The translations under genes were made by a program, and so were the position numbers. Positions 1 through 11,644 of a DNA stretch of 64,000 nucleotides are shown one piece after another (positions within the stretch are counted from its first letter, which is position 1; the number at the start of each line of letters is the position of its first letter). The stretch spans positions 186,001 through 250,000 of the forward strand of contig CP089459.1 of the NCBI GenBank assembly GCA_026636295.1, in the 5' to 3' direction. A model generated the notes under the pieces. It was given only the letters and a program-made list of their open reading frames with translations. It searched no databases and was not told the origin of the DNA. The stretch comes from Medakamo hakoo. Taxonomy: Eukaryota > Chlorophyta > Trebouxiophyceae > Coccomyxaceae.

Positions 1-2
1 GG

Positions 3-473
3 GCGCAAAAGGGGTCCGGCCGGGCGCGCGCCGGATCGACCCGCTCCCCGCTCTGGGTGGGCGGCGGCAAAGCCCACCCGCCGGTGCCGCGCAGCCACGC
101 CATCGCCTGCAACAAGCGCGTCCGCCGGGCGGCGTTGGCGACCGCGCTGAGCGCGCGCGCGGCAGAGGGCCGCCTGTTTGTCGCTGAGTCCCTGGCCGGG
201 TGGGGCGGCGGCAAGGCCAAGGCGCTGGCGGCGGGCCTGGCGGCGAGCCTGCCGGCCGGTGCGCGGCCGTCCGTGTTGCTGGCCGACGGTGGGCCGGGCG
301 CGGCCGACGGCGGGGACGACCTGCGGCGCGCGGCGGCCAACCTGCCGCTGGCGGAAGTGCTGCCGCCGGGCGGGCTGAACGTCGCGTCCATCCTGCGGCG
401 GGACGCGCTGCTGATGACGCGCGGGGCCGTGGACGCGGTGGTGGCGCGGTTGAGGCGGCCGATCGTGCGGTGA
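3..473 (+). CDS. Ribosomal protein uL4, bacterial/organellar type (5' partial)
   Basis: C-terminal part of a large-subunit ribosomal protein of the bacterial L4 family, so a nuclear-encoded mitochondrial or plastid protein rather than cytosolic L4. The frame is open from base 3 and the start lies outside the window. It shows the L4 loop signature QKGSGRARAGSTRSPLW followed by GGGKAHPP. After that come the usual AL-ALS helix, the switch-like segment RLFVAES, and the C-terminal PPGGLNVASILRRDALL block. The TGA stop ends at 473. I cannot tell mitochondrion from plastid because the targeting peptide is missing. The family call is firm. Confidence 0.88.
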   Translation, partial: AQKGSGRARAGSTRSPLWVGGGKAHPPVPRSHAIACNKRVRRAALATALSARAAEGRLFVAESLAGWGGGKAKALAAGLAASLPAGARPSVLLADGGPGAADGGDDLRRAAANLPLAEVLPPGGLNVASILRRDALLMTRGAVDAVVARLRRPIVR

Positions 474-608
474 GGGAAAAGTGTGTGTAGAAAGGAAAAA
501 ACCGAAAACGGAGAGAGAACGCTCCTTGAAACACACATGCCCCTCCCCCCTGGGGGGAGGACGCCCCTCCCTCACCCCCACCCCACCTCCATGTGTGGTG
601 TGTGTGCG

Positions 609-2494
609 TCACCTCAGCCCAAAGTGCGACGCGTACGGCCCCGCAAACTGGAATTGGACCACCACCTGCCGCCCCGCAAACCAGCGGCCGTGCAGCGCCG
701 CCTGCGCCGCCTGGGCTCCGGCCGCCGCGTCGGGCCCGGCGAACCGGGCGTACACAAAGCCGGGCGATGCCGGGTCGGCGCGCACGTGGTCGACGGCCCC
801 AAACCGGCCGCACTCCTCCCGCACGTCCGCCTCGATCTCCGGCACCCAGGCGCCCGTGTCGGGGCCCTCCGCCGCCGGGTCAAACATGTTTTTCAGGAGG
901 AGGCAGGGCGTGGGGATGGGGGAGGCGGGGCCGAGGGCGCCCTGGGCCAGGGCGAGCGCCTCGTCTTGGGCGGCGGAGCGGGCGCCGCCCCCGCCTCCCA
1001 CGGGCGCGAGGCTCACGCCGATCTCGCCCGCCGCCACGCCGCCGCCCAGCTTGGCCATGAGAGCGGCCCGCCCATCCGCGTCCAGCCGCCCGCCAGCAGG
1101 GCGGCCGGGCGGCGGCGGCGGCGGCGGCGGCAGCGCGGTCCCTGGCAGGGGCGGAGGCGGCGGCAACTCCGCCCCACCGCCGCCACCACCGCCTTCCGCC
1201 GACGGCGGGGTGGGCACGCCCGACACGGTGCGCCAGCCCGGGAGCAGTGCAGCCGGCAGCGGCGGCGGCGCGACCGGGCGGACCACCAGCGTCGCCGGGC
1301 CGACGGCCAGGCCGTGCAGCGCGCCGACCGCCGCCTTTGCCGCGTCTGGGTCGGCAAACTTGACGCGCCCAAACCCGGCCGGCCGGGGCGGCCGCCCGTC
1401 CGCCGGCGCGTCCACCTCCAGCCGGACGAGCTCCAGCCTGCCAAATGGCTCAAACATTTCGCGGACGTCGTCCTCGGAGACGGCCGCGGGCAGCGAGCCG
1501 ACAAAGAGGGTCGTGGGGTCGGCCGCAGCCGCGGGCGGCCCGCCGACCGCCGCGATCCGTGCCGCGGCCGCCGCGACGGCATCCGGCGCCGCGGACGCGG
1601 TCGGCGGGCCGGCGGCGCCGCCCTCCTCCTCGGCCGCCGCGCCGGCCAGCCCGGCCGCGGCGGCAGCCAGCGCGGGGTTGGACGACCGCTCCGCCTCCCA
1701 CGCCAGGTTTTTCTCGGCTTGCGAGGCTTGGACGAGCGCCGGCTGGCCCAGCAAGGGTTCGCCCGCCAGGGCGAGGGCGGCCACCGCGCCCTCCCGCGTC
1801 CCCATCTCCACGTACGCCAGGCCCTTGGACCGGCGGGAGCCGCGGTCCGTGATCAGCCGCACGTCCTTGACGGGGCCCGCGCGCGAGAAGAAGTCGAACA
1901 GCTCGCGCTCGCCCGCCTTCAGGGACAGGTTGGACACGAAGACGGTGCGGATGTCGCGGTCCAGGGCGGCCAGCTCTCGTTCGGCGGCGCGGGCGGCGGC
2001 GTCGAGCGGCGGGGAGGGCGGGCGGCGGGACCTGGGGAGGCGGTGGTGGCCGGTGGTGGGAGCGTGAGGGGATGGACGGGAAAGCAGTGGAATGAGGGTG
2101 GTGGTGGGAAAGGAAGGGTGCCACACCACCCATCAACTCACCGCGTCCGCCGCCCCTCCCGCGGCGACCGGGACCGCGACCGGGATCGCCGGCGGCGGCG
2201 GGAGCGGTCGTCGCGGCCGGTGCGGTCGTCGTCCTCAGGCAGCGGCGGAGGTGGGGGGAGGGCGGTGGTGGCTGCGGGTTGTGTGGGAGCGGAGCCGGCG
2301 CCGCTGCCGCCGACGTCGCCGCCGCCGGCCGCCACCTGGCGCTCCAGCTCGGCGTAGCTGATGGTGTGAGGGGGTGTGGGAGGGGGGGCGGGCGTGGGGC
2401 GTGAGAAGAAGGTGATGAATGCGTTGTTGCGGCGGGGTGGGGAGAAAGGAGCCGCCAGGCGATCACAGCAAACGCACTCGTCAAAGTCGGCCAT
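609..2494 (-). CDS. RBM39: RBM39/CAPER-like splicing factor, three exons
   Basis: Nuclear SR-like splicing factor of the RBM39 (CAPER alpha, CC1) family. Exons are 2494-2478, 2357-2142 and 2031-609, giving 551 residues with all phases agreeing. Exon 1 is only 17 bases and makes the family start MADFDDYAELE when joined to exon 2. Exon 2 is an arginine/serine-rich tract. Exon 3 carries RRM1 (RTVFVSNLSLKAGE), RRM2 (TTLFVGSLPAAV) and a C-terminal U2AF-homology domain with the GRWFAGR (R-x-F) signature that grips tryptophan-bearing ligand motifs. A Gly/Pro-rich linker separates RRM2 from the UHM. It is head-to-head with RPS27, with 207 bases between the start codons. Confidence 0.87.
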
Positions 2495-2701
2495 GGCTGC
2501 GGGGTGAGACACGTCCGTGCGTGCTTGCGGCTGGGCTTGGATTGGGGAACCAACCGGCTCCCACAAGGCCCGTGTGGGGACGGCCGCAAAGGCAGAGAGG
2601 TGTTCAGTGTTTTGGTCTGCGTTTTCGCCTCGCCCCCCGCCGTTGGTCACTCTAGTGTTCTTTGTAGGAGCCGAGCCGCCGGTCGCCGTCGTCTCGCAAC
2701 C
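2495..2701. promoter_or_regulatory. Shared promoter region RBM39 / RPS27
   Basis: This 207-base spacer lies between two start codons that point away from each other. No TATA-like element is obvious. It is a candidate bidirectional promoter by position only. Confidence 0.4.
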
Positions 2702-3731
2702 ATGGTGCGTGCGCCCCATCCTTATCGCTTTCTGAGTCCTCTGGCCGCCTGCACGGCGCGGTGGAGGCGGCCTGGCCGCCGCCCGCGGACGCGGCGCGCG
2801 GAGCAGAAGGAAAGAGGTGTCCCCCTCTCTCCAGCCTCCAGCCGCCGGGGTGCCTGCCGCGCCCCGGGCCCACCACACCCTCCACCCCGCTGTGAGAGGG
2901 TGGAACACATGCCGCTCAAGCCTCGACCGCGGTGTATGGCGCGTACGGGCGCGTGGGCGGCGCCCGGCTGCCCAATCGGGAGAGCCTGCGGCGCGGCGGC
3001 CGTGCGCGCCCGGGCGCCCGGCAAGGCTCGCGTGCACGCGCCTCCCGTCGCGGTGGCCGCACGCCCGGCCCTCCTGCTGCCCACATGAGCGGTTGGACAC
3101 GCCCACACGTCCCGGTGACGGGGTCCCGGGCCGGCCGTGCGCACGCACCGCCAGGCGTGCGAGCGCGTCTCTCAAACAGCGGCGAGAGGCGGCTCCGATC
3201 GATGGAAAGGCCGGGGCGACTTTCCACCAGCGTGCGGCGCCCTTCCGCCGGGAGTCCCGCGCGCTGTCCACCCCAGGCGATTGGAGGGCGCGCTGGGCCG
3301 TCCCAGACGCGGGCCCAGCCTCGCATCGCGGCGCCGTCGCCCCGCACGGCCGCGGGCTTCCTGGACGCGTGTGCCGCGCGCCCGCGCCTCTCCCCCCCAC
3401 TCCCGCCTCGGCCCTCCTCTCACCTCCCCTCTCCTCCCGTCCATCATCCCGACCCACCCCCAAACACGCGCAGACGCTCTCCTACGACATCGACCTCCTC
3501 CACCCGCCGGCCGCCCTGGAGGCCCGCCGCCACAAGCTCAAGCGTTTAGTCCAGTCGCCCAACTCTTACTTCATGGATGTGAAGTGCCAGGGCTGCTTCC
3601 AGATCACGACCGTCTTTTCGCACTCGCAGACGGTGGTGACCTGCTCGTCGTGCAGCGCGACGCTGTGCCAGCCCACGGGCGGGAAAGCGCGCCTGACGGA
3701 AGGGTGCTCGTTCCGGCGTAAAGGGGACTGA
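2702..3731 (+). CDS. RPS27: 40S ribosomal protein eS27, ATG-only first exon
   Basis: Small-subunit zinc-ribbon protein eS27. Exon 2 (3474-3731) is unmistakable: [18 protein letters not shown], then CSSC and the C-terminal [15 protein letters not shown]. The four zinc cysteines are present. The best start is an ATG at 2702 followed at once by a GTGCGT donor, so exon 1 would be three bases. Splicing to the CAG at 3471-3473 is in phase and gives 86 residues, the usual family length. The 769-base intron is long for this window. TGTAA, a polyadenylation signal in green algae, lies about 100 bases after the stop. The exon 1 choice is an inference; exon 2 is certain. Confidence 0.85.
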
Positions 3732-4055
3732 GGAGACGGTGGCGGGGTGGGTTTTGGCGCGCCTTTTTTATTGCGCGCGCCGCTCCTGCCCTCACACCGC
3801 GCTCCCGCGCACCTTGCATCAACTGACTGTAATGTCGAACCCTTCCTGTTTTCTGTTTCTACGCAAAAAAATTGAGAAAGCGGCGTGGTGTTTTCTGTTT
3901 GGATGGATGGATATGGATGGATGGATGGATGGAGAAGGCAGCACACGAGAGTTTTCTTTCCGCGGCCGCAGCGCCTTCTCTCGCACAAGAAACAGCCACG
4001 CCTCCCCGCTTTATTGTAGCTTCCCAAGCAGCCAGAGCCCGGCCCCACCCACACG

Positions 4056-5232
4056 ATGTCGGTGCGTTGGTGACACGATCGAACGCGGCGTCGCGCCTTC
4101 CGTTTTTTCTGCTCGATGCGAGGCAGCGCGCTGACGGCTTTGCACCCTTGCGCTCACATTCAATCCTCCACGCACACACTCCCAACAGGGCGAGGATGTC
4201 GCCGCCGCCACGGCCGCCCTGAACGACATGCAAGGTGTGTGTGTGGAGGGTAGCATGGGAGGAGGGCTGCGTCGAGCTTCCTTGTGCGCGCCGTCGCCGC
4301 GCCGCCTGCGCACCTCCCGCCCTCACAATCCTCCGCCCACACTCACACATCCTCCCACGCGCACAGTCGCGGACGAGCTGTCCCTGGAGCTGGGCGACAA
4401 GAAAAAGAAGAAGAAGAAGAAGGAGGGCGGCGAGGGCGAGGTGCGTCTTTTTTTTTGGGCTCGGCCCGATCCCTTCCCCGACCACACGGCCCCTCCTCCT
4501 CCGTCCTCATTTTCTCTCACGCCCACCACGCACCACCGCCCGCCCTCTCACCACTCAACACAGGTCGACATCTCCGCCATCGTCGGCGACCTGACGGGTA
4601 AAAAGAAAAAGAAGAAGAAAGTGCGGGCTCCCGGCGACGACTTTGGGGAGGGCGGCGACGACGACGGCGGGTTGGGCACGTCCGGCGCTGGGGACGACGG
4701 CGCGGGCGGGCCCGCCGCCGGAGCCGGCAACCCGTGGGACGGCACGGACCGGGACTACACGTACGAGGAACTGCTGGACCGCGTGTTCGGCATCCTGCGC
4801 GCCCACAACCCGGCGCTGACGGGCGAGAAGCGGCGCACGCTGCTCAAGCCGCCGCAGGTTGCACGCGAGGGCACGAAAAAAACCGTGTTCACCAACTTCG
4901 CGGAGCTGTGCCGGGCTATGAACCGGCCGCACGAGCACGTCCAGGCCTTCCTCCTCGCCGAACTGGGCACGTCCGGCAACCTGGACGGCGACTTGGAGCG
5001 CCTCATCGTCAAAGGCCGGTTCCTGCCGAAAGCCTTTGAGGGCGTCCTGCGCCGGTACGCCAACGAGTACGTCCTGTGCGGCGCGTGCAAGGCGTCCGAC
5101 ACGCTGCTGGACCGCGATGCCGCCACGCGCGTGACGTCGCTACGCTGCCAGCAGTGCGGCGCGTCCCGGACGGTGGCCGCGATCAAAGCCGGGTTTGTCG
5201 CGCGGACGACGCGCCGGCCCAAGGTCGGGTGA
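4056..5232 (+). CDS. EIF2S2: Translation initiation factor eIF2 beta, four exons
   Basis: Beta subunit of eIF2, which brings initiator Met-tRNA to the 40S subunit. Exons are 4056-4061, 4189-4234, 4367-4440 and 4564-5232, giving 264 residues in phase. Exon 1 is just ATG TCG, and joining it to exon 2 gives the family start MSGED. Two lysine runs (eight and seven K) form K-boxes that bind eIF5 and eIF2B epsilon; animals have three. The core domain follows (YTYEELLDRVF, LKPPQVAREGTKKTVFTNF). The C-terminal zinc ribbon has CGAC and CQQC pairs. The gene ends close to a long GT repeat. Confidence 0.92.
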
Positions 5233-5312
5233 AGGGGGATGGTGGTGGTGGGGGGCGTGGAATGGAGCGGGGGTGTCTGGGGGCCCGCACAGAGAGAGAG
5301 AGAATGCAGAGA

Positions 5313-5313
<1 letters not shown>

Positions 5314-5370
<57 letters not shown>
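5314..5370. repeat. (GT)n microsatellite
   Basis: About 25 near-perfect GT units just after the eIF2 beta stop, preceded by a short AG run. Confidence 0.95.
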
Positions 5371-5464
5371 GGTTTGTTTTGCTTCGGCGCCTCTCTTGTC
5401 TTGTTCCATTCTCGTGTTGCCCTCCATCCATCCCCGCCCGCGCATTTTTCCATCCGCTTTCCTC

Positions 5465-5465
<1 letters not shown>

Positions 5466-5497
<32 letters not shown>
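5466..5497. repeat. Poly-C tract
   Basis: An uninterrupted run of 32 C, followed by CT repeats, immediately past the stop of the minus-strand MFS gene. It lies in its 3' UTR, where the RNA would carry poly-G. Confidence 0.95.
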
Positions 5498-5498
<1 letters not shown>

Positions 5499-5508
5499 TC
5501 TCTCCCTC

Positions 5509-7454
5509 TCACACCGCGCCCGCGCCGCCCGCCGCCTCCCGCGCCTCCTTCTGCGAGTAGGACGGCGCGGCGACGAGCGGCAGCATGAGCAGGACCACCA
5601 CGCCGCAGCAGGCGGCGAGGGAGGCGAAGTACGCGTCCCAGCCCTTGGACTGCACGATCGCGGCCAGGGGCACGCCCGCATTGGCCGCGCCCAGGTACGA
5701 CACCCAGCCCAGGAAGCCCTGGGCAGCGGACACGGCGGCTTTGGGCACGGCCTCGGCGCCGCACAGGCCGATGAGCATTTGCGGGCCGTAGAGGGCGAGG
5801 CCGACGCCCGCGACGGCCGCCCAGACGGCGGCCGGGTGCGCGGCCGCGGGCAGCGCCCACACGCCGGCCAGCGCGGCGGCCGTGGCCAGGCTGTACGCGA
5901 TAACGACGCGGACGCGGATGCCCAGGGAGCCCGCCGACCCGCCCGCCGCTTTGGCGCGGCGGAGCAGGGCGTCGGACAGCGCGCCCGCGGACAGGGAGCC
6001 GGCGAGCCCGCCCAGCTCCAGCCCCGACACCGCCACGGCCGGGTTGGGCACGCCGCGCGATTTGAGGTAGAAGACAAACCAGGACGTGACGCCCTGGCGG
6101 ACGACGTAGACGAAGAAGTAGGACAGGGCGAGCAGCCAGACGGCGGGCGAGCGCAGGCAGTCTTGGGTGAGGCTTTCCATCATCGTTTTTTTCTTGGACG
6201 CGGCCGGGGCCGCGGCCTTGGCCGCCGCCGCGGGCTTGCCCGGCTCCGTGATCGGCGGGTAGCCCGCCGCTTCGGGCGACTCCTTCATGAACAGGGCGAC
6301 CAGGATGGAGACGGCGGCGGCGACGGCGGCGGGCGCGAACATGCCCGCGCGCCACCCGGCCGCGCGCGCGGCCGTGCCCGCCAGGATCGGCGCGGCGAAG
6401 CCGCCCACGTTGTTGGACGCCGTCCAAAAGCCCCAGAACGTGCCGCGCAGGGATTCGGGGTACCAGGAGGTCAGGGTGCGGGCGCAGGCGGGCGCGCCCA
6501 GGCCCTGCAGCAGGCCGTTGAGGCCCCAGAACAGCGCGAGCAGGCCAAAGCTGGAGGACGCGCCAAACGCGGCGTTCGCGGCAGCGGTGGCGAGCAGCCC
6601 GCCCGCCAGGAGGGCGGTGGGCGGCGTCCGCGCGCCCAGGACGCCCGACGCGAACTTGGAGAAGCCGTACATGACGGGCAGGATGGAGGTCAGGGCGCCG
6701 ATGGCCTGGGCGTGGGATGGGGACGACGGGGACACGGGGAGATGGGGGGTGGGGGGGCGGGTGAGAAACAGGGGGATGGGATGCAAAAGCAAGCGGGCGC
6801 GCGCCCGCGCCCTCCTCCCCTCCACCCCTCACCTTCAAATCCAGGCCCAGCGCTTTGTCCTCCAGCATGAACGGCGCCGTGAACGCCAGCGAATTGCGCG
6901 TCAGGTAAAAGGCGCCGTACCCCAGGAACATCGCACCAAAGCTGACCCAGCGCGCCGCCTCAAAGGACAGGCGCGGCGCCTTGGAGGGAGGAGGCACAGG
7001 AGACGGGAGGCCGGACGCGCCTGCCGCTTCGGCGTGCGGAGGAGGTGGGATGCGGCGGCGGAGGGAGGACGGCGCCGTGGTCGCCGGGCGGCTGGGGGGT
7101 GATAGGAGGCGGGTTGAGATGGTGAGAGACGCGGCGAGTTGGAAAGAGCACCGGTGGGGCGCGCGGCCGCGGGGCCGGCTTTCGGCGTTCTGCTTGCAGT
7201 GTCAGGGCAGGAAGCCTCTGCACGCCCGCCTGCACGCAACCCAGCATTGGGCAGGCGCCACGGACGCGCGCGCCGCGAGCGTTTTTTCGAAGAGTGAGGG
7301 CGCACCTGTCGACGATGGAGCGCCGCGTTGCCGGCGGCAGCGCCGGCCGGGCAGACCCGCCAGGGCGCAGGCCGCCCACTGTCCCGGCCGGGCGGCGGGG
7401 CGGGCCTGCGCTCACCGGGCAGGCCTGGCCGCGCGGCAGGGTCGCAGCCCGCAT
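5509..7454 (-). CDS. MFS transporter, organophosphate:phosphate antiporter family
   Basis: A 12-TM major facilitator resembling the GlpT/UhpC family, which exchanges glycerol-3-phosphate or sugar phosphates for phosphate. Supported exons are 6979-6833 (GYGAFYLTRNSLAF, the family N-terminal signature) and 6705-5509 (PVMYGFSKFASG, ACARTLTSWYPESLRG, then TM 7-12). The first exon is less sure. An ATG at 7454 with a GTGAGC donor after 39 bases joins in phase and gives 460 residues with no clear presequence, but the intron would be 436 bases. The substrate cannot be read from sequence. Head-to-head with the otubain gene. Confidence 0.78.
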
Positions 7455-7622
7455 GGTTGACCGGGGGGTGTTTTTGTTCTTCGGCTGCCGCGTGCGCGCG
7501 CCCTCCGAGCACGTGTGTGAAGACAAAGCGATGCCCTGCTGCTCACACACTCTTCCGTTGTCCTCCCGTCACGGAGGCAAGGGGCGCACGGCCGTGCCGC
7601 CCTGCCCCCCTGGACCGACCAG

Positions 7623-8801
7623 ATGCCTGCCTCTGGCGACAGCGGCGCCGCCCCGGCCCCCGCGGCGGCGGCGGGTGACGCGCCCGCTGCAGCCGAAACA
7701 AACGCCACACTGGCCGACACCGCTGCAACCACGACCGCCGAGCCGTCCTTCGAGGACATGGTCCGCTACGAGAACGCGATCCGGTGCGTGTGGTAGGGTG
7801 GGCGCGCGGGTGCGCCGGAGGCGCGCACGTAGCGTCGGTTGGATGATGGCGCGGAGAGGCATTCGCACCCGCGTCGCAACCCACCCCCACCCCCACCCTC
7901 TCCATCCCTCCCCCACCCACACACGCACAGCGAGGAAGTCGCGGCGTCCGCCCCCCTCATCGGCGACATCACCCCTCTGTCCTCCTTGGAAGCCGAGTAC
8001 GCGGCCGCCGGCCCCGCGGGCGCCGTCTTCGTGACCAAAATCAGGGGCCTGGCCCCGACATACGCCGCCCTGCGCCGGGCGCGCGGGGACGGCAACTGCT
8101 TTTACCGCGCCCTCCTCTTCGCCCACGCCGAGGGCTGCGTCGCCCGCGCCGACACGGCCGAACGCAACCGGTTCGTCACGCGCTTGAGGCAGGCCGCCGC
8201 CAAGCTGGGCGCGGCGGGGTACGAGCCGCTCGTCTACGAGGACGCGCTGGAGTGTTACGCCGACCTGCTCAACCGCCTGGGCGCGCCCGCCGGCGCCGCG
8301 GCGGACGGGCCGCTGACGCTGCCGGCCCTGGAGGCGGCGGCCCGGGAGGACGCGGTCGCCAACATGTACGTCATGCTGCTGCGGCTGCTGGTCGCGGCCG
8401 AGGTGCGGGCCGGGTGGGAGGAACGGTACGCGCCGTTTGCGATGGGCCTGCACGACGACGTCGCCGACGCGGCCGCGCCCCTGGACGCGTACGTCCGCCG
8501 CCACGTGGAACCGCTGGGCGAGGACGCGGACCACGTGGTCGCGGTCGCGGCGGCGGCCGCCCTGGGCCTGCCCATCACGGTCGTGTACCTGGACCGGTCA
8601 CAGGGCGGCGGTGGCGGCGGCGGGGACGGCGCGGGTGGCGCGGGCGGCGACGAGTCGTCCGCCAACGCGTTCGCGTTCGACCCCGACCCTCCGCCGTCTG
8701 GTGGTGGACCGGTGCCGCCGCGCGTCACGCTGCTCTACCGCCCGGGGCATTACGACATCCTGTACCCGGCGGGCGATGCGGCGCTGGGGCAGCACGGATG
8801 A
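7623..8801 (+). CDS. OTUB1: Otubain-like deubiquitinase (peptidase C65)
   Basis: Cysteine protease that removes ubiquitin, OTUB1/otubain family. Exons 7623-7783 and 7931-8801 give 343 residues in phase. The N-terminal 50 residues are Ala/Pro-rich. The family block PLSSLEAEY leads to the catalytic DGNCFYRA, with Asp and Cys (Cys about residue 110). The catalytic His is in YRPGHYDILYP near residue 327. A Gly-rich insertion sits just before the last strands. The gene is convergent with STT3; only 88 bases separate the two stops. The active site looks complete. Confidence 0.9.
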
Positions 8802-8889
8802 AAAAACGGATGAAAAAAAAACACTTGTCTCTCTCTTTGCACAACACTCGGTCTCCCCAACCGCTCCCTCACCCCCCCTCCCCATCCAC

Positions 8890-11644
8890 TCAAGCCGCTT
8901 TCCCCGCCCGCCGCCGCGGGTTGGGCAGGCGGGCCTCCCGGTCGGGCGCGTCCTTCACTTTGTACACGCGCATCATCCAGTGCTGGGACGTGAAGGCTTC
9001 CTCGAAGTACTTCAGGCTGAAATCTTTCAGCCCGATCTCGGTGCCGCGCACGCGGTCCATGCCAGCGCCCGGCGCGCTCGCGCCGCCCGGCCCGCGCGCC
9101 GTCGCTTCCGCAAACCGGTAGTAGGACAGGCGGTACATGGTGCTGGCCAGCATGGCGGGCGTCGCGTCCTTGTCCACCTTGTACCCCTTGTCCGACACGA
9201 AATCGGATTCCTTGATGTCCGGGAACACGCCGCCGCCGATGCGCACCATCCACAGAAACTTGTTGATGTCGTCCGACGGGTAGCCGATGAAGCCGCCGAA
9301 GACGACGAAGACGTAGTCGACGTCCAGCGACTTGAATACCTGCCAGGCCTGCTTCTCGGGCAGGGCCATGGCCCGCCCGACCGTCGCGATGTGCGTGTTG
9401 TTCCACGTGTTGTTGTCGACGATGACGGTGCGGTTGGCCATGGCCGTCGTCTGGTACCCGTAATCCCACCAGGACGCGACCTTGGCGTCGGGCGCCGTGT
9501 TGTGGGCCAGCCAGGCGTACGCTTCGCGGAAGTCGTCGAAGACGTGCACGCCGCCGTCGGCCGTGCGGGTCTGCATGACGATGGACGGGGCGGAGTACAT
9601 CTCCGACGCGACGTAGATGGAGTGGAACAGGAAGGCGACGAGCATGGAGGCCAGCAGGACGGCGCCGCACCCGGCGACGTCGGCGGGCAGGCGTCCGACC
9701 GGGCGGGCGGCAAACGACCGCAGCCGGGCCAAGGGCCCGCCGGCCGACCCGGCCGTCGCGGCGCCGGCGGCCGCCCGCCCGCCGGCGGCCTTGCGGCCCG
9801 CGCGCGGCGGCGTGCTGCCGGACGAGGCGGGGCGGGCGTCGGCGGAGACGGACGGGGTGGCGGGCGACGCGCCGGACGCGCCCCCACCAAACGCGGCCCG
9901 CAGGGAGGAGCCCAGCACGGCGAACGCGTCGGAAAAGGCGATGCCGCCCAGGCAGCAGGCGGCGGGCGCGAGCACGAGCATGAGGCGGACCATAACACCG
10001 GAGAAGTAGACGGCCGTGACGCCGTACAGGGCCAGGAACAGGGACGCGTCGGTGGACCGCAGGATGCACGCAATCAGCCCGGCCGGCGCCAGCAGCACGG
10101 CCGCGTGCAGGTCCGTGAAGTAGCTCGACCACGTCGGCGGCTGGTGCTCCGACACGGACGCGATGATCGGGATGTACTTGGACGCGTACGTCGGGTCGAG
10201 CAGAGACAGGGACCGCCCCGTCCAGCCAAAGGTGGGGGAGGCGGCCACGTACGCGGCCAGGGACGCGAGCACGGCGACGGAGGCGACGGACCCGGCCGTG
10301 ACCAGCAGGCGCAGGGCGGCCGCGTACGCCCGGGGCGGGAGCAGGGCCCGGAGCGCGCGCGCGCCCAGGGCGCCGTGCAGCACGGCAAACGTGAAGAACG
10401 CGCCAAAGTGTTCCGACATGAGGACGGCGTTGAAGCCGACGACGGGCAGGGCCGCGGCTTCCAGGGTGCCGATGATGACGAGCGGGGCAAAGGCGATGTA
10501 CAGCCGGGACGAGGCGCGGCCGGACACGATCAGGGCCAGGGCGTGGATGGGCAGCAGGTTGATGATGAAGGTGTACCCGCCCCACGACGCGACCATGTAG
10601 GCGTACGCCGCGGCCGTGCCCGCCGCCCAGGCCAGCGACCCGGTGTTGAGGGTCTTGACGTAGAAGAAAAAGACGTTGACGAGGGCGAAGATGGCGACGC
10701 CCTCGTTGTCGAAGGACCCGGCGACGGAGCGGGAGACGTACGAGGGGACGACGGACACGAGCGCGGCGGCGACCAGGCCGGCGCCGCGGCCGCGCACTTC
10801 GCGGACCAGGAGGAAGGTGGCCAGCGCGCAGAAGGCGGAGAAGAGGGGTGCGGTGAGCACGCAGACTTCTTGGACGGGGACGGGGATGTTGAGGGCATGG
10901 AGGACGCGGTACATGGTGCCGGCCGTCCAGATCAGGCCCTGTGGTTTTTGGCGTGTGTGCGTGTGTGGATGTGGAGTGAGCGGCGGGAGGGTTGGTTTTT
11001 TTCGATTTTGCGGGCAGGAGTGCAGAAAGAACGCGTGCCGGCCGCTGTCCCCAGCTTTTCCCGTCCTCCCTCCTGCATTCTGACTCACCGGGTAGACCGT
11101 GCCACCGATGACGCGGCCGAGCGGGTACCTGGGAGGGCGTGAGTTGGTTCCGTGAGAGCGCGCACAGCACGAGTGCGAGCGAAGAAAAAACAAAAGCAAG
11201 ATCGCTAGCGCGCCACGCGCTGGTGCTCACGCGCCGCACCGCCCCTCCCCCCCACCCCCTCTGCCTGCCTCACCAGGTGCGGTCGTCAAACCAGTTCCAC
11301 AGGCGGTACAGGTCGTTGTCCGCCAGGAATTGGGTCACGCCTGCGGTTTTGAGAGGGACGCGTGAGAAGCGATGGGCATGGAAAAGAGGCGCTCGTCCAA
11401 ACAAACGCCCGCCCAAACAAAACTCACGGTAGTTGAAGTACGGGTCGAACTCGTGGATGACACTCTCATACTTGATGATGGACGCCAGGCGGGCGGCCAC
11501 GGCCAGGACGCAGGTGACGAGCAGGGCGGCGGCCGCGGTGATGGACGCGGCCGCTTCGCGCTTTGCAGACTTGGCTCCGGCGCCGGCCGCCGCCGCCGCG
11601 CCGGCGGACGCCGCCTTGGTCAGCGTGGCGTCCTTGGCCGGCAT
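8890..11644 (-). CDS. STT3: Oligosaccharyltransferase catalytic subunit STT3, four exons
   Basis: Catalytic subunit of the ER oligosaccharyltransferase, which moves the dolichol-linked glycan to Asn in N-x-S/T. Exons are 11644-11428, 11340-11274, 11128-11089 and 10938-8890, giving 790 residues in phase. The first luminal acidic motif [10 protein letters not shown] is intact across the exon 1-2 junction. The acceptor-binding WWDYG is near residue 599, followed by [15 protein letters not shown]. About eleven to thirteen membrane segments fill the N-terminal two thirds. A low-complexity Ala/Pro/Ser insertion precedes the soluble domain. The short N-terminal tail is Ala/Lys-rich. Confidence 0.93.

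Noticed and set aside
8437-11142. Long plus-strand ORF (over 900 codons) opposite STT3
   Set aside because: High GC leaves few stops, so shadows are long. Its sequence is Arg/Gly-rich without motifs, while the minus strand encodes a clear STT3.
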